Origin: Orthonyx spaldingii
Lineage: Eukaryota > Chordata > Aves > Passeriformes > Orthonychidae
Assembly (NCBI GenBank): GCA_013397795.1
Contig: VZTJ01001437.1
Span: 593,851 to 657,850, forward strand
DNA length: 64,000 bases
Direction: 5' to 3'
In this document: positions 27,401 through 40,500 of the stretch, piece after piece
How the letters are laid out: the number at the start of each line of letters is the position of its first letter
How positions within the stretch are numbered: the stretch's first letter is position 1
Translations under genes and position numbers: made by a program
The notes under the pieces: model-generated
What the model was told of the DNA's origin: nothing
The model's database searches: none
The model's input: the letters and a program-made list of their open reading frames with translations, nothing else

Positions 27401-30400
27401 AACATGAGGAGGCCTCAAAAGCACATGATGAATGAAACAGAAATACAAAGCTTTCGGTCTGATTTAGTTTGTAAAGGAAACTTAGCTCAGTTGGTCTATT
27501 TTGAACTCTAAATGGCATATGGAAAGAAGCAGGATGATGCTTTATTGCAGTGCAGGGGAATGGTGAACACAGTCCCTTAAACTGTCTGCATACCAGTCTC
27601 TCACAATGTAGAATTTAACTAAAATGGAAAAATCTGGTTTTTATTATATGGTTGTTGTATACATTCCCATTCCACTGGTCACCTCTCTTTTCACTCATTA
27701 ACTGCTAATGTGCTTCCAACACTCTGGTTTGGCCTCCAGCTTTTTGTACCAAACCTTGCAGATGTGCTCTTCAAGCAACTTACAACTGCTCTGATACAGT
27801 CTCTAGGTTCATACTGTATTTCAGGTTTAAAATTGGGTCATCCAATTAACTTGGAATATGGCACAGCACAGCAGGAATGAAAGCTATAGATATCTGGGCA
27901 AAGGCTGGAACTTCTTTTACATAACATTGTGTCTTTTGATACTGCTGATAGCAACTAGAAAGTACCAACCAATATAAGAAACCTTGCCAGGATGAAAGGA
28001 GATATTGACACCCATTTCTCCTCTCTGGAGAGTATTTTCTAGTTCCTCTGTATTCTGTTCCGCAGAATTCTTACTATTACTTCCAATGCCATGAAGCAGG
28101 CACTAATGATTAGGACAGCATTCAGAAATATCTGTTCAGGCACTTCATACTGTTCCATCTAGATGTTAGGTTCCTAATTCTAAGGGTGGCAGACACAGGA
28201 CTCAAATTTAAGTATTCAAATGTGAATATCCACATGGAAGTTGGACATTTAAAGTGACATTCACAACAATGAGAAAACAGGACCAGCACATGAAGCCTGG
28301 AGGGGAGCATCACTCGGGAAAAGTACATACCAGAAACTCTTTGTCTGCATGGTGCCTCTGGGAAACTGGGACCAAGAGATTTAACTTGCTTACTCAAATA
28401 CCTCCCCTTACTTGGAATTCACCTTTCTTTCTTATACCTTAATCTCAACTCCCTCCAGGTTTGAATCTCAGGTAGCCAAAAGTAAAATGGTTGGTTCCCA
28501 CCTTTAGACACAAAGGAAGATGGCCAATGAGTTCCTGAATTACAAGGATTAATATTAGTTCCAGGTAAATACAAGGCAGGAAGTATGTATTTATTAACAG
28601 AGATACTATCTGCTTTACAGAGTCAACCTTGCTATTTAATACATTATTTTCAGTCATTACACACAATGTGGCAATAGTAATTCAGCTCAGATTAAATACA
28701 AGCAGATTTTTTGTTTTCATCAAAATGCCACCTTAATAGACTGTTGAAGCTTTCAGCCATGAACACTGACCCCTCTGGAAATTATATCCCTTTCAAGTGT
28801 TTCAGATTGCTTACTATAGAAATCTCCAGGGGTTACAGCAAGCATTGCTCTGTGAATTGGAGGGGTAAATGAATCCCTTTTGTTTCTGCTGCACTAGTGA
28901 CATGAGAATGAAGGAGATGAAATTTTCTTGTAAATCATGGAAAGTGTGTGTAAAGTGAGAAAGGTCGAAGCAAACCCAAAAAAAATGGTGTCCATGCAGA
29001 ATATTAGACAAACAGCTGCTTGAATAGACTGACAGCAATAATTTTATGCCAGTATTTCATGTGGGCTGAACATATTCCACACTCCCCAGTGTCCTGAATG
29101 TACCTCTCTCCACAGTCAGTATGCTACCACGCTTCAGAAGATGAATTAATTTTCCTGAATTGTCTTCTATTTCATAAGAAATCTTGTAAAATTAGCTTAG
29201 TCCACTGTCTTCATACACGTAGTTCTGCAAATGTCTCCTTTTTCCACATACACTATCAGTACTCCCTCTCCACACAGCAGGGTAGAGGCCACGTCTGAGG
29301 AAGAAACAACCATGAAGGGTGGAGAAAAAGAGGAACCAGTCAGCAAGAAGCTACTGACATGACTTGTTCCTTACCAAGCAGCAGCAACGAATGAAAAATG
29401 TTGTACTTTCTCCCCCCTCACCACATGCCATTCCCACAGGCCAATTCTCAGCTGTGTTCAGCAGAGCTTTTCCCTACTGTGTAGCATTCACATGGAAAAG
29501 CTCAGTCTTGTACTGTCAGACATTTATCCCAGAGCAGTGTCATTCTAGCTACAGCCATATAGCTTTCCAGCTTTGGCAAAAGGAAAGCATGTATGGCCTT
29601 ATACAATGCATTATTCAGAGGAATTCTCTTTCCCAGAGAGGGGAAAATTCCTCGCAGCAATTTTGCACAAATAAACAATAAAAGTTTCTCAAATTTTGCA
29701 GATTTCTGATGTGGCACTGTGTGTCCTCACTATTGATGTCACATGTTCAACTCCCAAAACAAGAGCTGTGAAGAGACATGAAAGATGCACGAAAAGCAGA
29801 ACAAGCTGGGAAAGAACTAGCAGGAGATTGACTTCATGCATTTTATTTATCCATTTCCATTTCTACCTACAGAGCAGTTGCCCCACTGTCCACAAACAGA
29901 GGAATAGATGCTTCCGTCAGCTGCACACCAACCCCCCAAGTGACATCACCCTCAGTGTGCATTCTTCTGTCATTTTAGATTCTCCTAATGCAGCTCCCTT
30001 AACTTCTTCCTATCACCCCTCTCCGTTTTAGGAGCTACTTGGTTTTATCAAACAGCAGAGACATAATCCATCACAGCAAATGAGTTCTCATCTTTGATTC
30101 CTCAGGTTAGCACTATGAGGAATATGCCTCCATATTTTCACTTGTAATACAGGAGTCTTTGCTAAAAATGCCACTCCGAACTTGTGTCCTTGATGACTGC
30201 CAGCCCCACTGCAGCTTATTTATTCTGCTGCAGTATAGTTCAGTTTAAACTCATGAAAAGGAGTTAAACAGTAGCAACAAAAGAAAAATTCCTATTGAAT
30301 GAAGTGCTGATTGTTCCTGCAGGTGCAGAGCATTCCCAACTTCCCTACAGAAATAAAGCCCAAGGCATCTTTCTGTTCCCTGGCCCTACATTACTGAAGT

Positions 30401-32429
30401 TCAGCCATAGCGCAGATTGGTAAAAAGTTTAGTTTTCACCTGTCCACTTATGCTCAGGGTTTGTATGAGGCTTTTTCCCCCCTTCTTCTTTTAACTGTTA
30501 CTCATCCATAGGCTCTCCTCCCTTGTATTTCCATGGATCAGGACAGTTCACTTCTAGGGGTGGTAAGTTTGTAAAAACTAATGAAAGAGAAGCTACAGGC
30601 ACAGAATGTATCTCACTAAGTGTGTTCAGATGACAACTTAAACCTAGGGCTAGGTTAAAAAAAACCCAAACAACAAAAACCACCAACCAAACCTTTAAGC
30701 AGAACAAAAGCAAACCATTACGATAACTTTCAGGATTTCAAACCCCCTTCCCATACACAAATGTTCTTTGATTACTCTTACAGCATCGCACAGTGCATCA
30801 GCACTTTATTCATTACTCCTCTCTTCCCCAGTTCTCGGTGGCCAGAAGGCTGGTAAGGACAGTAACTCATGTCTGTAACACAAAATGTTTCTCTTCCCCA
30901 GATGAGCCTGGACTCAGGAGTCCCTTGTTAGTGAGCCTCTCCAGGCATTAGCACAGCAAGAATCATTGTCTTTGTCCAATGAACTTTTTATTATGAAAGC
31001 ATTTGGCAAAAACACTGCAAAACTGGTCCTGGAAGGTCTTAAAGCAACCAAATAGCCACTGCACTGCTTACTAACTCCCTCTTCTCCGTAGTTAGAAAGT
31101 CAATAATATAGACACAATATTTCTTCTAATCAAGGACTTTGGATGGTACTGGATAATTCACTTACTCTGCACATACACCAACAGGGCAGCACACAAGGCT
31201 GAGGAAGGAATCCCACAGTGGCCCCCTCTCCAAAGTGCACAAACATCGTGCTGCAGACAATTTTCCTACAGCTTCCGAACCATGGAACACCATGGAGCAG
31301 CACATAGCAGCACACAAGTTTGTATTTTCCCTGTTTCTGAAACAATCCATTTGCACTTCAACTGACTTTCCATTTTTAAAAGGGTCTGAAATGGCATTTA
31401 CAAATCTAAATCCACCTTGACTCCTAGCCAGATTACTATATGAAAATCTTAGCCCAAGGGAAAAATAGTTCTGATTGGTTCAAGTCACATTTTTTATTGT
31501 TTGAATAAAACTTGGGTGAATTCTATTTTTACTTTGTGCTAAAATGTCAATAATTAACACCAACTTGGATTAACATTTGAAGGATTAAAGTATATAAAGT
31601 TAGACTATTAACTGCATTACAGTTTGAATTTGACATTAAGAATGAGCTGGACTTCAATTTGGGAATATAAACAGGGTCTTGAAAAACGACTCTATGTATT
31701 TTCAGAACACATTCTACAAGACTCCACAGTAGGTTAAGATACAATTTACTGCTTTTGACAGAAAAAAACTCAGTAACTGCATCTAACTTGCTGACAGTGA
31801 CCTCTATTACTGTACATCATGCTAACTGAAATTTCTGTACAAGAACATAGTTTCCCACCTAATAATTTCAGAAAACCTCAAAACACCGATTCTTGGTTTT
31901 CAGTGCAATGAAACTGAAATTTCAGAGTGCGGCTTTTGAAGGGGCAAACGAAGTGAGAAAACCAAGCTTTTAAAAAAAGAAAACTAAAAATCTTTTTGTA
32001 TTCACAAAAATAAACGCACCACTTCAGAAAAATAAATAGGAAGACATTTTAAGTTAGTCTTATCTCAATTTGCGTGCAGCATTGTCTATGGATAACAGTA
32101 CCTTTCTTTTCTTTTGCTAATAATTGCACACCTGTATGTAGCCAGGAGGAAGATTTGCTTAAAGGAATTTATCAAGTGTCATCATAGCATTTGCAATGTA
32201 TATTATGGTCCACTAGTTACTATAGGTCGCTTAAGGCAGTACTGTACACTAGAGCCAGATCTATTTAGGGAACTTACAGAAACTTTTCTTCAGTTATTCA
32301 CAGCCTTGTCCCGATGGGCCTGAATCCCGTGTCACGCCTACTTACTTCTTGCCTTGTAGTATCTTCTGCCACTTTTAATCATGGAGAATTTTTTTCCCCT
32401 GAGCATTCATTACCTATGATTTCGGAAAA
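24496..32429. other. Intergenic or MYO3B 5' intron, right part
   Basis: AT-rich unique sequence. No exon, RNA gene or recognisable mobile element found in nearly 8 kb. Many short open frames occur on both strands, none longer than about 110 codons and none with recognisable motifs. Confidence 0.6.
32340..32346 (-). other. Candidate strong 5' splice site just left of the CpG island
   Basis: The minus strand reads GGCAAGAA|GTAAGT. The intron side is a perfect GTAAGT. Joined to the exon at 5158, the reading frame has an in-frame stop upstream and no Met in between, so such an exon would be 5' UTR and translation would start at the internal ATG at 5119-5121. Confidence 0.3.
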
Positions 32430-32681
32430 ACAGGTACAGCTGGCCGCCCCCTCGGAGGGGGGGGATCCGCACAGCCTCGGCAGCGGCGCTTCTACGGCGC
32501 TGCCACGCGTGCCCCAGGCAGCCCAGGACCCCTCTCAGCAGGGCCGAGGCCACCTCCTTTCCCCGCCTAAGTCCGCGGGGCTGAGGGCAGATTTCTCTGA
32601 GGCCAAGACAAGCCCTGCCAGCGTGGACTCGCTAGAGGTGACAACCCCTGCCCGGCTCTGAGCGCCACAGGACTGCAAGGC

Positions 32682-32699
32682 AAATGGCGAGCGCCATTT
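32682..32699. promoter_or_regulatory. YY1-like inverted repeat in the CpG island
   Basis: AAATGGCG, two bases, then CGCCATTT: a perfect 8+8 inverted repeat. Each arm matches the AANATGGCG core bound by YY1, one on each strand. YY1 motifs are typically found just downstream of the start site at CpG-island promoters, so an inverted pair suits a bidirectional start. Binding is not shown by sequence alone. Confidence 0.45.
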
Positions 32700-32783
32700 C
32701 GAAGCCCTCTCGCTTGAGGCGCGACCCTCATCCCAGCCGGCGGCGGGACGGCCCCGCCGGGCCGGAGGCCTGGCGGGAGCTGG

Positions 32784-32790
32784 GCACACC
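32784..32790 (-). other. Candidate 5' splice site, CpG-island exon to MYO3B
   Basis: The minus strand reads TCTCTCAG|GTGTGC. CAG|GT is consensus. It would end a first exon within the island at 32790. Confidence 0.25.
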
Positions 32791-34239
32791 TGAGAGACAA
32801 TGTTCTCTCTGTCTCTACACTGCTGAGGGGCCGCGGCACCGACCACTCGCCCGGCCGGGCCGAGCGCTGAGCGGGCGACGGCCCCACACAGCCCGGAGGG
32901 GGCGGCGCTCGGCCCCGTGAGGCGGCGCGTGCCGCCCCTCAGGGCGGGAGCGGCCCGGGGGCGCCCGGCGCGGTGCCCGGGGAAGGGCCGGAGGCTCTCG
33001 GGAAAGGGCGGTCACACACCGTGTGGGAAGGGTAATGTTTATGGAGCTTTTACAGAAGTAAAACTGATTCGTAGATGTGCATAGCTAGCAGCACCGCTGG
33101 GACTAAATGCTTCAGTCCCCTCTGTGCATTCAGTGCATGGTGGGAAACAATGAATTGCGAGCGCAGCTCCCTCTGTGCTCTGAGAAATGGGTCCCGGTGA
33201 AGGAAATGATTTTATAAAGCACTTATTCCCCTCTGGGTGTAAGTGTGGGGGAGAACTTCCGTCTTTGGGCTTCTCCTTTTGTATCTATGTGTCTTAATTA
33301 CGTTCGATCATAACCATTTTTCAGGTTCATTGATAAGAAGAAATTCAGGTATGTATTTCTCAGACACTTTGTTGACAAAGAATCTTAGAAAAAGGAGAGG
33401 TTGTGACTTTTCTCAACATGCCGATGCTTTTTCCGAGTGAGCACATCACGGGGGCTCCCTGACTCAGCTTTCCGCACCAGCTGTGTCTTTGCCAGCCCAT
33501 CGTGACCACCCTCCGCATCTCCCACCGCCGTGCAACTCTGCCTGCCTCACGCAGCCTGACAGAGAGCCACTGCTGTATTCATCAGCTTCAACGAGGGCTG
33601 ACTCACTCCACAGCTTCCAGTACCACTTCAAACATGGTATTCAGTCTCATCTATATTTAACAAGTGTGCTGTAAGTAATCTTCATAATTAAAAAAAGAAA
33701 AAGTATGAGAACTTTATATTCATATATCTTTCTGTGTTTATTTAAGATGCAAACTTTAAACACTGAGGACCAGAGGATTTCTCTGCAAAACTTTTTCAGC
33801 ACCGCCTTTACTAATTACTGTACCAGTGTTATTTTAACAAGTTAGTAACAGTGAAGCTATTATCATTATGACCAAGGTACAGTAATTTCTTTTACCCTTC
33901 TCTTGATTAGTGAACTCTGTGCTTTGTAATCTTATAGATACACTTTTTCCCCTACCATCCACATTCTAGTAAATCATGTCAAGATAATCCTTTATCAAAA
34001 CTGAAAGTAACTGATGTCAAACCTTGATTCAGATGGTTAGTGGAAAATGTGAATCCTAAGCATTTTCTCTGAGTTTAGCCCATCACAGCATTAGAAAGAA
34101 TCTGAGGTGATACAAGAGTCTCCAGAAGTTTTGCTGAACAGTGCTCCGTTTCACTATTGTTTTGTTGAAATATTCTACACTGTAGTATACAAAGTCTTCA
34201 TCATAAGTCATCATTTTCTCTTTTTGTCAGCAAGTGTAA

Positions 34240-34310
34240 AATCACAGAATCGCAGAGTTGGAAGGGACCCAGAAGGATCATTCAGCCCAACTCTTAAGTG
34301 AATGGCCCTG
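34240..34310 (-). mobile_element. CR1 LINE 3' tail fragment
   Basis: On the plus strand AATCACAGAATCGCAGAG is followed by TTGGAAGGGACCC and TTCAGCCCAACTCTTAAG, the reverse complement of the CR1 3' end. Only the last ~70 bp remain. Confidence 0.85.
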
Positions 34311-37300
34311 TTGTATACAGAATTATACAAACAGTGTGACACCAATTTGTAATATAGACAGCAAATAGTAATAGTAGACACACATCTAGCCATCAATAGG
34401 CTTGCCCAAGGTGGATCCAGATGTTTAATTCTACATGCCCTCAGTTTATGGAAGTTATAACATACTTTAAAACATCAGTTGTGCGTAAGGTTCTGAAATG
34501 TGAGTATTTCTTACCATGTAAGAAGCACCAAGATTCAGCAAAATTAACATCTTCATGCAGTATTCTGCATGTATGCCTCAAGTGTTCCTCATTTTCTCAA
34601 GAATTCCTTGATAATCACATCTAGAAGCTCTAGGTATTCCCACATTTCTCCCAAATTTCTTATGTTAGTTTTCGAACCATTGGAATTTCCTTATTTATTG
34701 CCACATAATTTTGGCTAATACAATCCAGACCTTTGTGAGTTCTGTTCTACAACTCATTTGTTTCTTAATTTTATTTCTCTCCCTGTACCTGCTTGTTTTG
34801 TTCTGACGCTGATGGTTTTTTACTCCCTTTTCACTAGGTCCTTGTTGTCCAGCTGGAATCACTTTTCCAAACATTGCCAACCTGTTCAACATAACTGTTG
34901 GGTAACTAAACTGGGTTGGAGCTACACAACTGGTATGCTTATAGATACAGATATGCTCATATCCCACACTGGATTTCCAAATACACAATAGTCTTCCATG
35001 ATGCAGCAATTTTCATTGCAGTGGCTTTGTAAGTATAACTGAACTTCACAACTTGCCAGTAGAGTCATCCATGAATTGCAGAAATACCATAATGCAGAAT
35101 TTGAAAAGGCAGCTAATTTATTGCAATTTTAGATTAAAACAAAACAATCCCCAACCCAGCGCAATCCCCCTTATCTTAATCCTAACTTCTGCATTTCAGC
35201 AGGAATGAATATTGGATCTCATAACCCTTTCATTTTTGTAATGTTACACAGGTTAATGTGTGCAGTAATGGGAAGAGTTGTCCATCCTAAACTACAATTT
35301 ACAGGAGTGTTGCTTATGCTGAATTCAGACAGACACAAGCCATATTAAAGTGCAGGTGTTACTTTTTGTTGTTGCTTGCAAATCTCAGATAGAAAAAGAC
35401 AGTTCTTAATTGTTGTAGTACTTCTAAGTGCAATAGTGATAGACCACTTATACAATGGCTGCACTAATGTAAGCCATTCCTAGCCTTACTTTAGACTGCA
35501 TTAGAAAGTTAAATAATTTGTCATTTATATGGTCATAGTTAGATGCCAAAGGGTGAAAAGCTGTTATTAAATGAAATGTTATAAAATGCTATAGCCTCAA
35601 GAATTTAATGGAAACAAAATATTTCATAGGCAGTAAATCATCTACAGAATTTACCTGATGAGCTTATCCAAAGTGTAGTCCACAGAAACTTTCAGTGGCT
35701 TTCTGTTAACTAAGGATTTTTGGCAATCTGTTAATGTTTACATTGTCATACAATACTGACTTGTAGAAAGACATGTAACCAACAAATTATAAATGGAAAC
35801 ACTTTAATCATAAAACATATCATTGTAATAGAACCTACTCTTTCTGTAAGTAAAAAGTTGAGATGTATTGCCTTACTCTGATTTATAATCTTAAAATCTC
35901 CTTATCTAAATGGATATACACAAACATTATTCACAACAGTAAATCCCTTTAAAAGTTAGGAGGACTTCTTGCTTTTTAAATACCTGTTCATCTCTGTGCA
36001 CATTTTTCTTCGCCCGGAGATGTGATTTTGTGATTACAAAGAGAATGTATGATTGCATTAAGCTACACACATCATAAACACTGGTGAGTTAGAATTTAAT
36101 GTAATAATACTAAACAGGAAGGGAAAAAACAGTGCTGAAGACTTTAAGAACGCTGCTGAAATGCATACTGCCTTCATGAAAATCTTGAGGCAGTTTTGAA
36201 TTTTGGGTATGCAGATAGAGATACAGCACTATGAACTCATAAGTATGTATCTAAGTTACTGTGTATTGTGTTTTATTGTCTTGTCCCACCAGGTCACACA
36301 GGTGCTGCTAGAGTTTTCCTTTTTTAGCTTTTAAATAAATGCAAATACACTTGGTTTTAAGGATTGCCACCATTTTGAAGAAAACAAACTGTGCAAGGAG
36401 GTTTGGTAGCCAAGGTCTTGTGGCAGTTATGTTTTTAAACAGACGTCTGAAATGGCAGTATCTGCCTTTAATGTCTCTGTGCATACTTGCAACAAAGACT
36501 GTTGCTCTAGCTGAGACATCTAGTTTTCTTCTCTTTTGAACTAGTAGAACAAAAATCCTGAATAGGAAACTACTGCATTACCTGAATACTGAGGACAGAA
36601 AGGGCAAAGCAACTGAATTTTACTGCATCGATCAAAGCAAAAACAGCAACGGGGACTGAAAAGGAGAAAACCTCCATTCAAAAATTCTTCAGTAGTGAAG
36701 GAAATTAAATACCAGCAATGTTTATGTAACAGTGGGTTCCACCGTCTCTGAAATCAATGCAAGTAGTGAGAAAAATATTGGAGCTTTATGCATATATTCA
36801 AAGATGATTTAAAGAAGCCAACAGCTGCCCAGTATTCAGATAAGGACTATAGAAGTGCAGCAGAACTATGTAGGTAGCAGCACAGCATAGAAGAGTAATT
36901 ACACTTGTATCAGGAAAGAGCAGAGCAGCAGGTCAATAATATAACAGTTCTAGCCAAGACTGAAGTGCAAGGTACATAACCATAGTCCAGCCCTTACAAA
37001 TCATAAGCACAAACTGCAGACCTCAGGCAGACACCTGGAACAGACGGGGGGAGATGGAATGCCTGGTGTAGGATTGCACTGAAACTTAAATAGTATTGCT
37101 GAACTACAGTGAGCTGGACTTATACTGGATTCATTTCTGACTCTAAACTCCAGAGTGAGGTGACTCAAAAGACTTTTCTAAAAGCCAACAACAAAAATAC
37201 ATATAGATGAGCCTATACACTGTATACTCTAGATACTAATTAGCCACAGTCTAGCAAGTAATGTGTACCACAGTTAGTGGTACCTAATTCATTCTGTAAC

Positions 37301-37470
37301 ATAGGTTACCCAAATACTATAAAATTACTCTTTATTCTGCAGAGCTGGAGTGTGATGCTCCCAAGAGTAATCCTTACTCTTGCCTTGAAAGCTTTCTTCA
37401 CAGAGGCAGCAGTAGTGTAACTGGGAGTGCCATTACATCTCATAGCTGATTATTATTTTTAAATTATTAT

Positions 37471-37570
37471 CACAGACTCACAGAATATCCTGACTTGGAA
37501 GGGACCCACAAAAACCGCAGAGTCCAACTCTTAGCTCTGCATGGGCCATCCCCAAGAGTCACACCATGTG
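37471..37570 (-). mobile_element. CR1 LINE 3' tail fragment
   Basis: The plus strand shows CACAGACTCACAGAATATCC, TTGGAAGGGACCCACAA, GAGTCCAACTCTTAGCTC and CAAGAGTCACACCATGTG, the inverted CR1 3' terminus. The last element also matches the CR1 copy at 14.3-15.2 kb (CACGGTGTGATTCTTGGG), which suggests related subfamilies. Confidence 0.9.
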
Positions 37571-40500
37571 CTTGTTTTGTTATGTTTAAATCTATGCATT
37601 TACCCTTAGTGGATGAACATCTGAGCTACTGAGTGTCCTGTATCACTCAAATGCTAGGTCTGAGTACATAGGACATTAATAATAAGTTTGGAAGGTGAAC
37701 TTATCCAAATAACCAAAGTGCCTTCTCCTTAGATCTTCCCACAGGCAACATTTTACCCCACTATAGTACAGAAGATTAAAAGCTGCAAAAAGTAAAATGA
37801 GATGATATTTCACATTAAGAATATTTTATGCAAATTCCCAATTATGCTGTACACAATAGCAGTGCTGGGTAAGATCTATCTACAGTTCTTTATTTGCTGC
37901 TTTTCTTCTTCCATTAAATGAGTTCCCAGTATTCAAAAATCCATCTTTGCTGCCACACACTTACAAAGGTAAATCACTTGAATGGACTGAGCTTTCTTCT
38001 ATTTATTGTTGCTAGGGAACCACCTTGGTGTTCATACACGTAACACGTCTTCTGACATACATTTTGGAGGAGGAGATGCAACACAGCTCTGCAATATACA
38101 GTGAAAAAATGTACTGCAGCATTCTTGGAAATATTCTCCCATAGAAGAGCAGTGTTACTGTAGTACCTTAGTGTCACATTGCTTTGGATTTCTTACTCGT
38201 TTAAACAGATTGGAATTGTAAAATTACATGCAGTAATCTGATTAATAGTCCCTAATTTTGCCCAGGATTAAAACAGAAAGAACACCAGTCTGTGAAATAA
38301 GTGTTGCTAAAATAGTTGGGTTTTTTTAAAATACTCTTGTGTAAGGGAAATATTCTGTAAGAAGTCTTGCTATTAAGTTATGTAACTAAAAATACCCCAT
38401 CGAGGTAGGGAGACAGTGGAAGTACGAGACATTTCTGAATAGCCAGATATCTGAAGGTTATTTGAATTACATCAGTCATCTGCTGGAAAGTATCAGTCAC
38501 ACAAATACTGTACTAAGTATTGAAAGGCAATAAGATTCTTTAACTCTCAGAAAGTATTTTTTTGAGATAGCAGCGTCTGGCAGGACAAAAAAGATGATGT
38601 AGAGATATTGAAGAGGTATTATTCTGTCCAGAGTCACGTTTGACTATGGAAAACAACCCCATTTTACTTTCCTGTTGATTTTGATTACTGCCAACATATC
38701 TGTGTGAGGGACATTTGAGGTTGAGGGCAGCAAAGTCTGAAAAAATGCAAAAAGCATGAAAATGAAATATGAAAGGGCCATATCTCACTGAAGTCCTGTG
38801 TGCACATATATATTTATTGATGATGGAAGATCCTACTACCTGGATTTTCTCCAATACCAGCTGATCTAGCATTATAGAGCAGCACTTATTTACTTACTGA
38901 TCCAAACAGGAGGTGTTCCTTGTCTTACAGAAGCTTACAAGTTGAGACAAAACAAACAGGATAAAGCAGACAGCTAGAGAACCTAAATGAAACAATACTT
39001 AAGTCCCTCCAGCTGCCCTGAAGATCTTCGTTTAACAAAACCTACATGTCTATATTTTATATGATGTGTATGTTTACACCAGCATTCTCACCAGTACCTT
39101 GTTGGAGAGCTGAGATTAAAACACCAGCTCCATACTAAACTCTCTTAAGAACAATGGGAAACTGTCCCAGAACAAAGGCAGTTTCTTTTAGGGCCTATGG
39201 AGATACTAATTTTCAAGCTGCAGCCCCCTGGCTATATCTGCATTAAGTACCCTGAGAAAATGCAATCTTATTCACAAAGTATTGCTGTACAGTTGCAGAG
39301 GGCTCTGCAGCTGGTTTAGGCTTCTTTTGTTGTGCACTACTACACAAACAAAGCAGCTGCATGTACAACATGGAGACAACACACACAAAAGAAAGGAGAG
39401 CTCTAGTTTTTCAAAGAAACAGAAGGTAAGTAACACTTTTCACAGCAAACTGTATTAGTGGCTTCAATGGCCAGGTGCAAAGGATATTCCTTGACACCTG
39501 AAAAACAGACAAAGGCTCATTATCTACTTTAGGTATTTGCCAGTATTACAAGTAATCCCTGAGAACAGGTTGTTCTGATTTGGTAAGTGCTTCAGGATGC
39601 AGTTGTGATCTACAGTAAAATGTGACCTATACACATTTGGTCACCAGATTTAAGGTCAAAATGTAGGGACAGTAAATATTTCAACTGTACTTTTCTCAGT
39701 ACTGGGCATGAAGAATAGTTATTTTTTTCTAGCTCTAATCTCTGAAGGTTATCTTGCTTTGTTTTGTTATAACATCAAAAAATAATCCAACCATGAGGAA
39801 TAAGCCCAGCAGAATTGTTTTCAATCAAAATTATAAAAGAATGTAGTAGTAATGAGTCAAAGGTATCCTATAATGGGAAACATATTAGCCTTTGCAGTAG
39901 GAGAAGAGGCAGGGTAAGTCACAAGGCTGAACTCACAGCAGCTGGCACTCTTCTCAGTGTAAGAGAGTTTGCAGGGAAACCACTGCCCATTTGAGAAAAC
40001 ATGCAAGTAGGGCCTTTGGGCACTGTGCCCTACCAAAAGGAGACATTCATCAGCCCAGCAGTACAGATCTCACTGACTGCAGTGAACAATCTCAGTCAAA
40101 CAAAAACAAACTCGACACAAATTGTCACACAGAGCCAGCCTCCTCTAATTACGTGCACTTCCTTATATCCTGCGGCTGGTAATTAAGAGCTGTGAAGCTC
40201 TGCACACTGGCTTAGGTCATTCCTGTGGGTTTCTTTGCAAACAGCATAATTTCACTCTCATCTATGCTAATGGTCAGACAGGCTCCATTCATCACTGCCC
40301 CACCTCCGAGAAAAGAAAGTGAAAAGCAGGACTGCAGAATCTGGGTTAGATGAAAATTAAATTGAAATCATATCAAGATCACCACAAAACTCAAGTCTCC
40401 TCTGGCAGCTATGCACACAACATGAACTGATCTCATGGGATTCTGAAGTAAAGAATAACATTTGTTGGATACTGTAGGAAAAGATCCTGTTTTTAAAGGA

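Larger units (their letters stand above)
32430..33010. promoter_or_regulatory. CpG island, likely promoter
   Basis: About 580 bp very rich in G+C and in CpG pairs (for example GGCGGCGCTCGG, GCGCCCGGCGCGG) inside AT-rich surroundings. It contains a GGGCGGG Sp1/KLF-type box at 32942-32948 and a YY1-like palindrome at 32682-32699. In vertebrates this composition usually marks an unmethylated transcription start. It lies between the 3' end of UBR3 and the first recognised MYO3B exon, so the MYO3B promoter is the simplest reading, with a divergent non-coding RNA as an alternative. Two minus-strand splice donors nearby (32784-32789 and 32340-32345) would suit a 5' UTR exon leading leftward to MYO3B. 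An open frame of 78 codons starting at the ATG at 32684 is arginine/proline-rich and probably only reflects the composition. Confidence 0.75.

Noticed and set aside
32535..33015. Arg/Pro-rich frames on both strands of the CpG island, including one from the ATG at 32684
   Set aside because: GC-rich sequence lacks stop codons by composition. No domain or similarity is visible.
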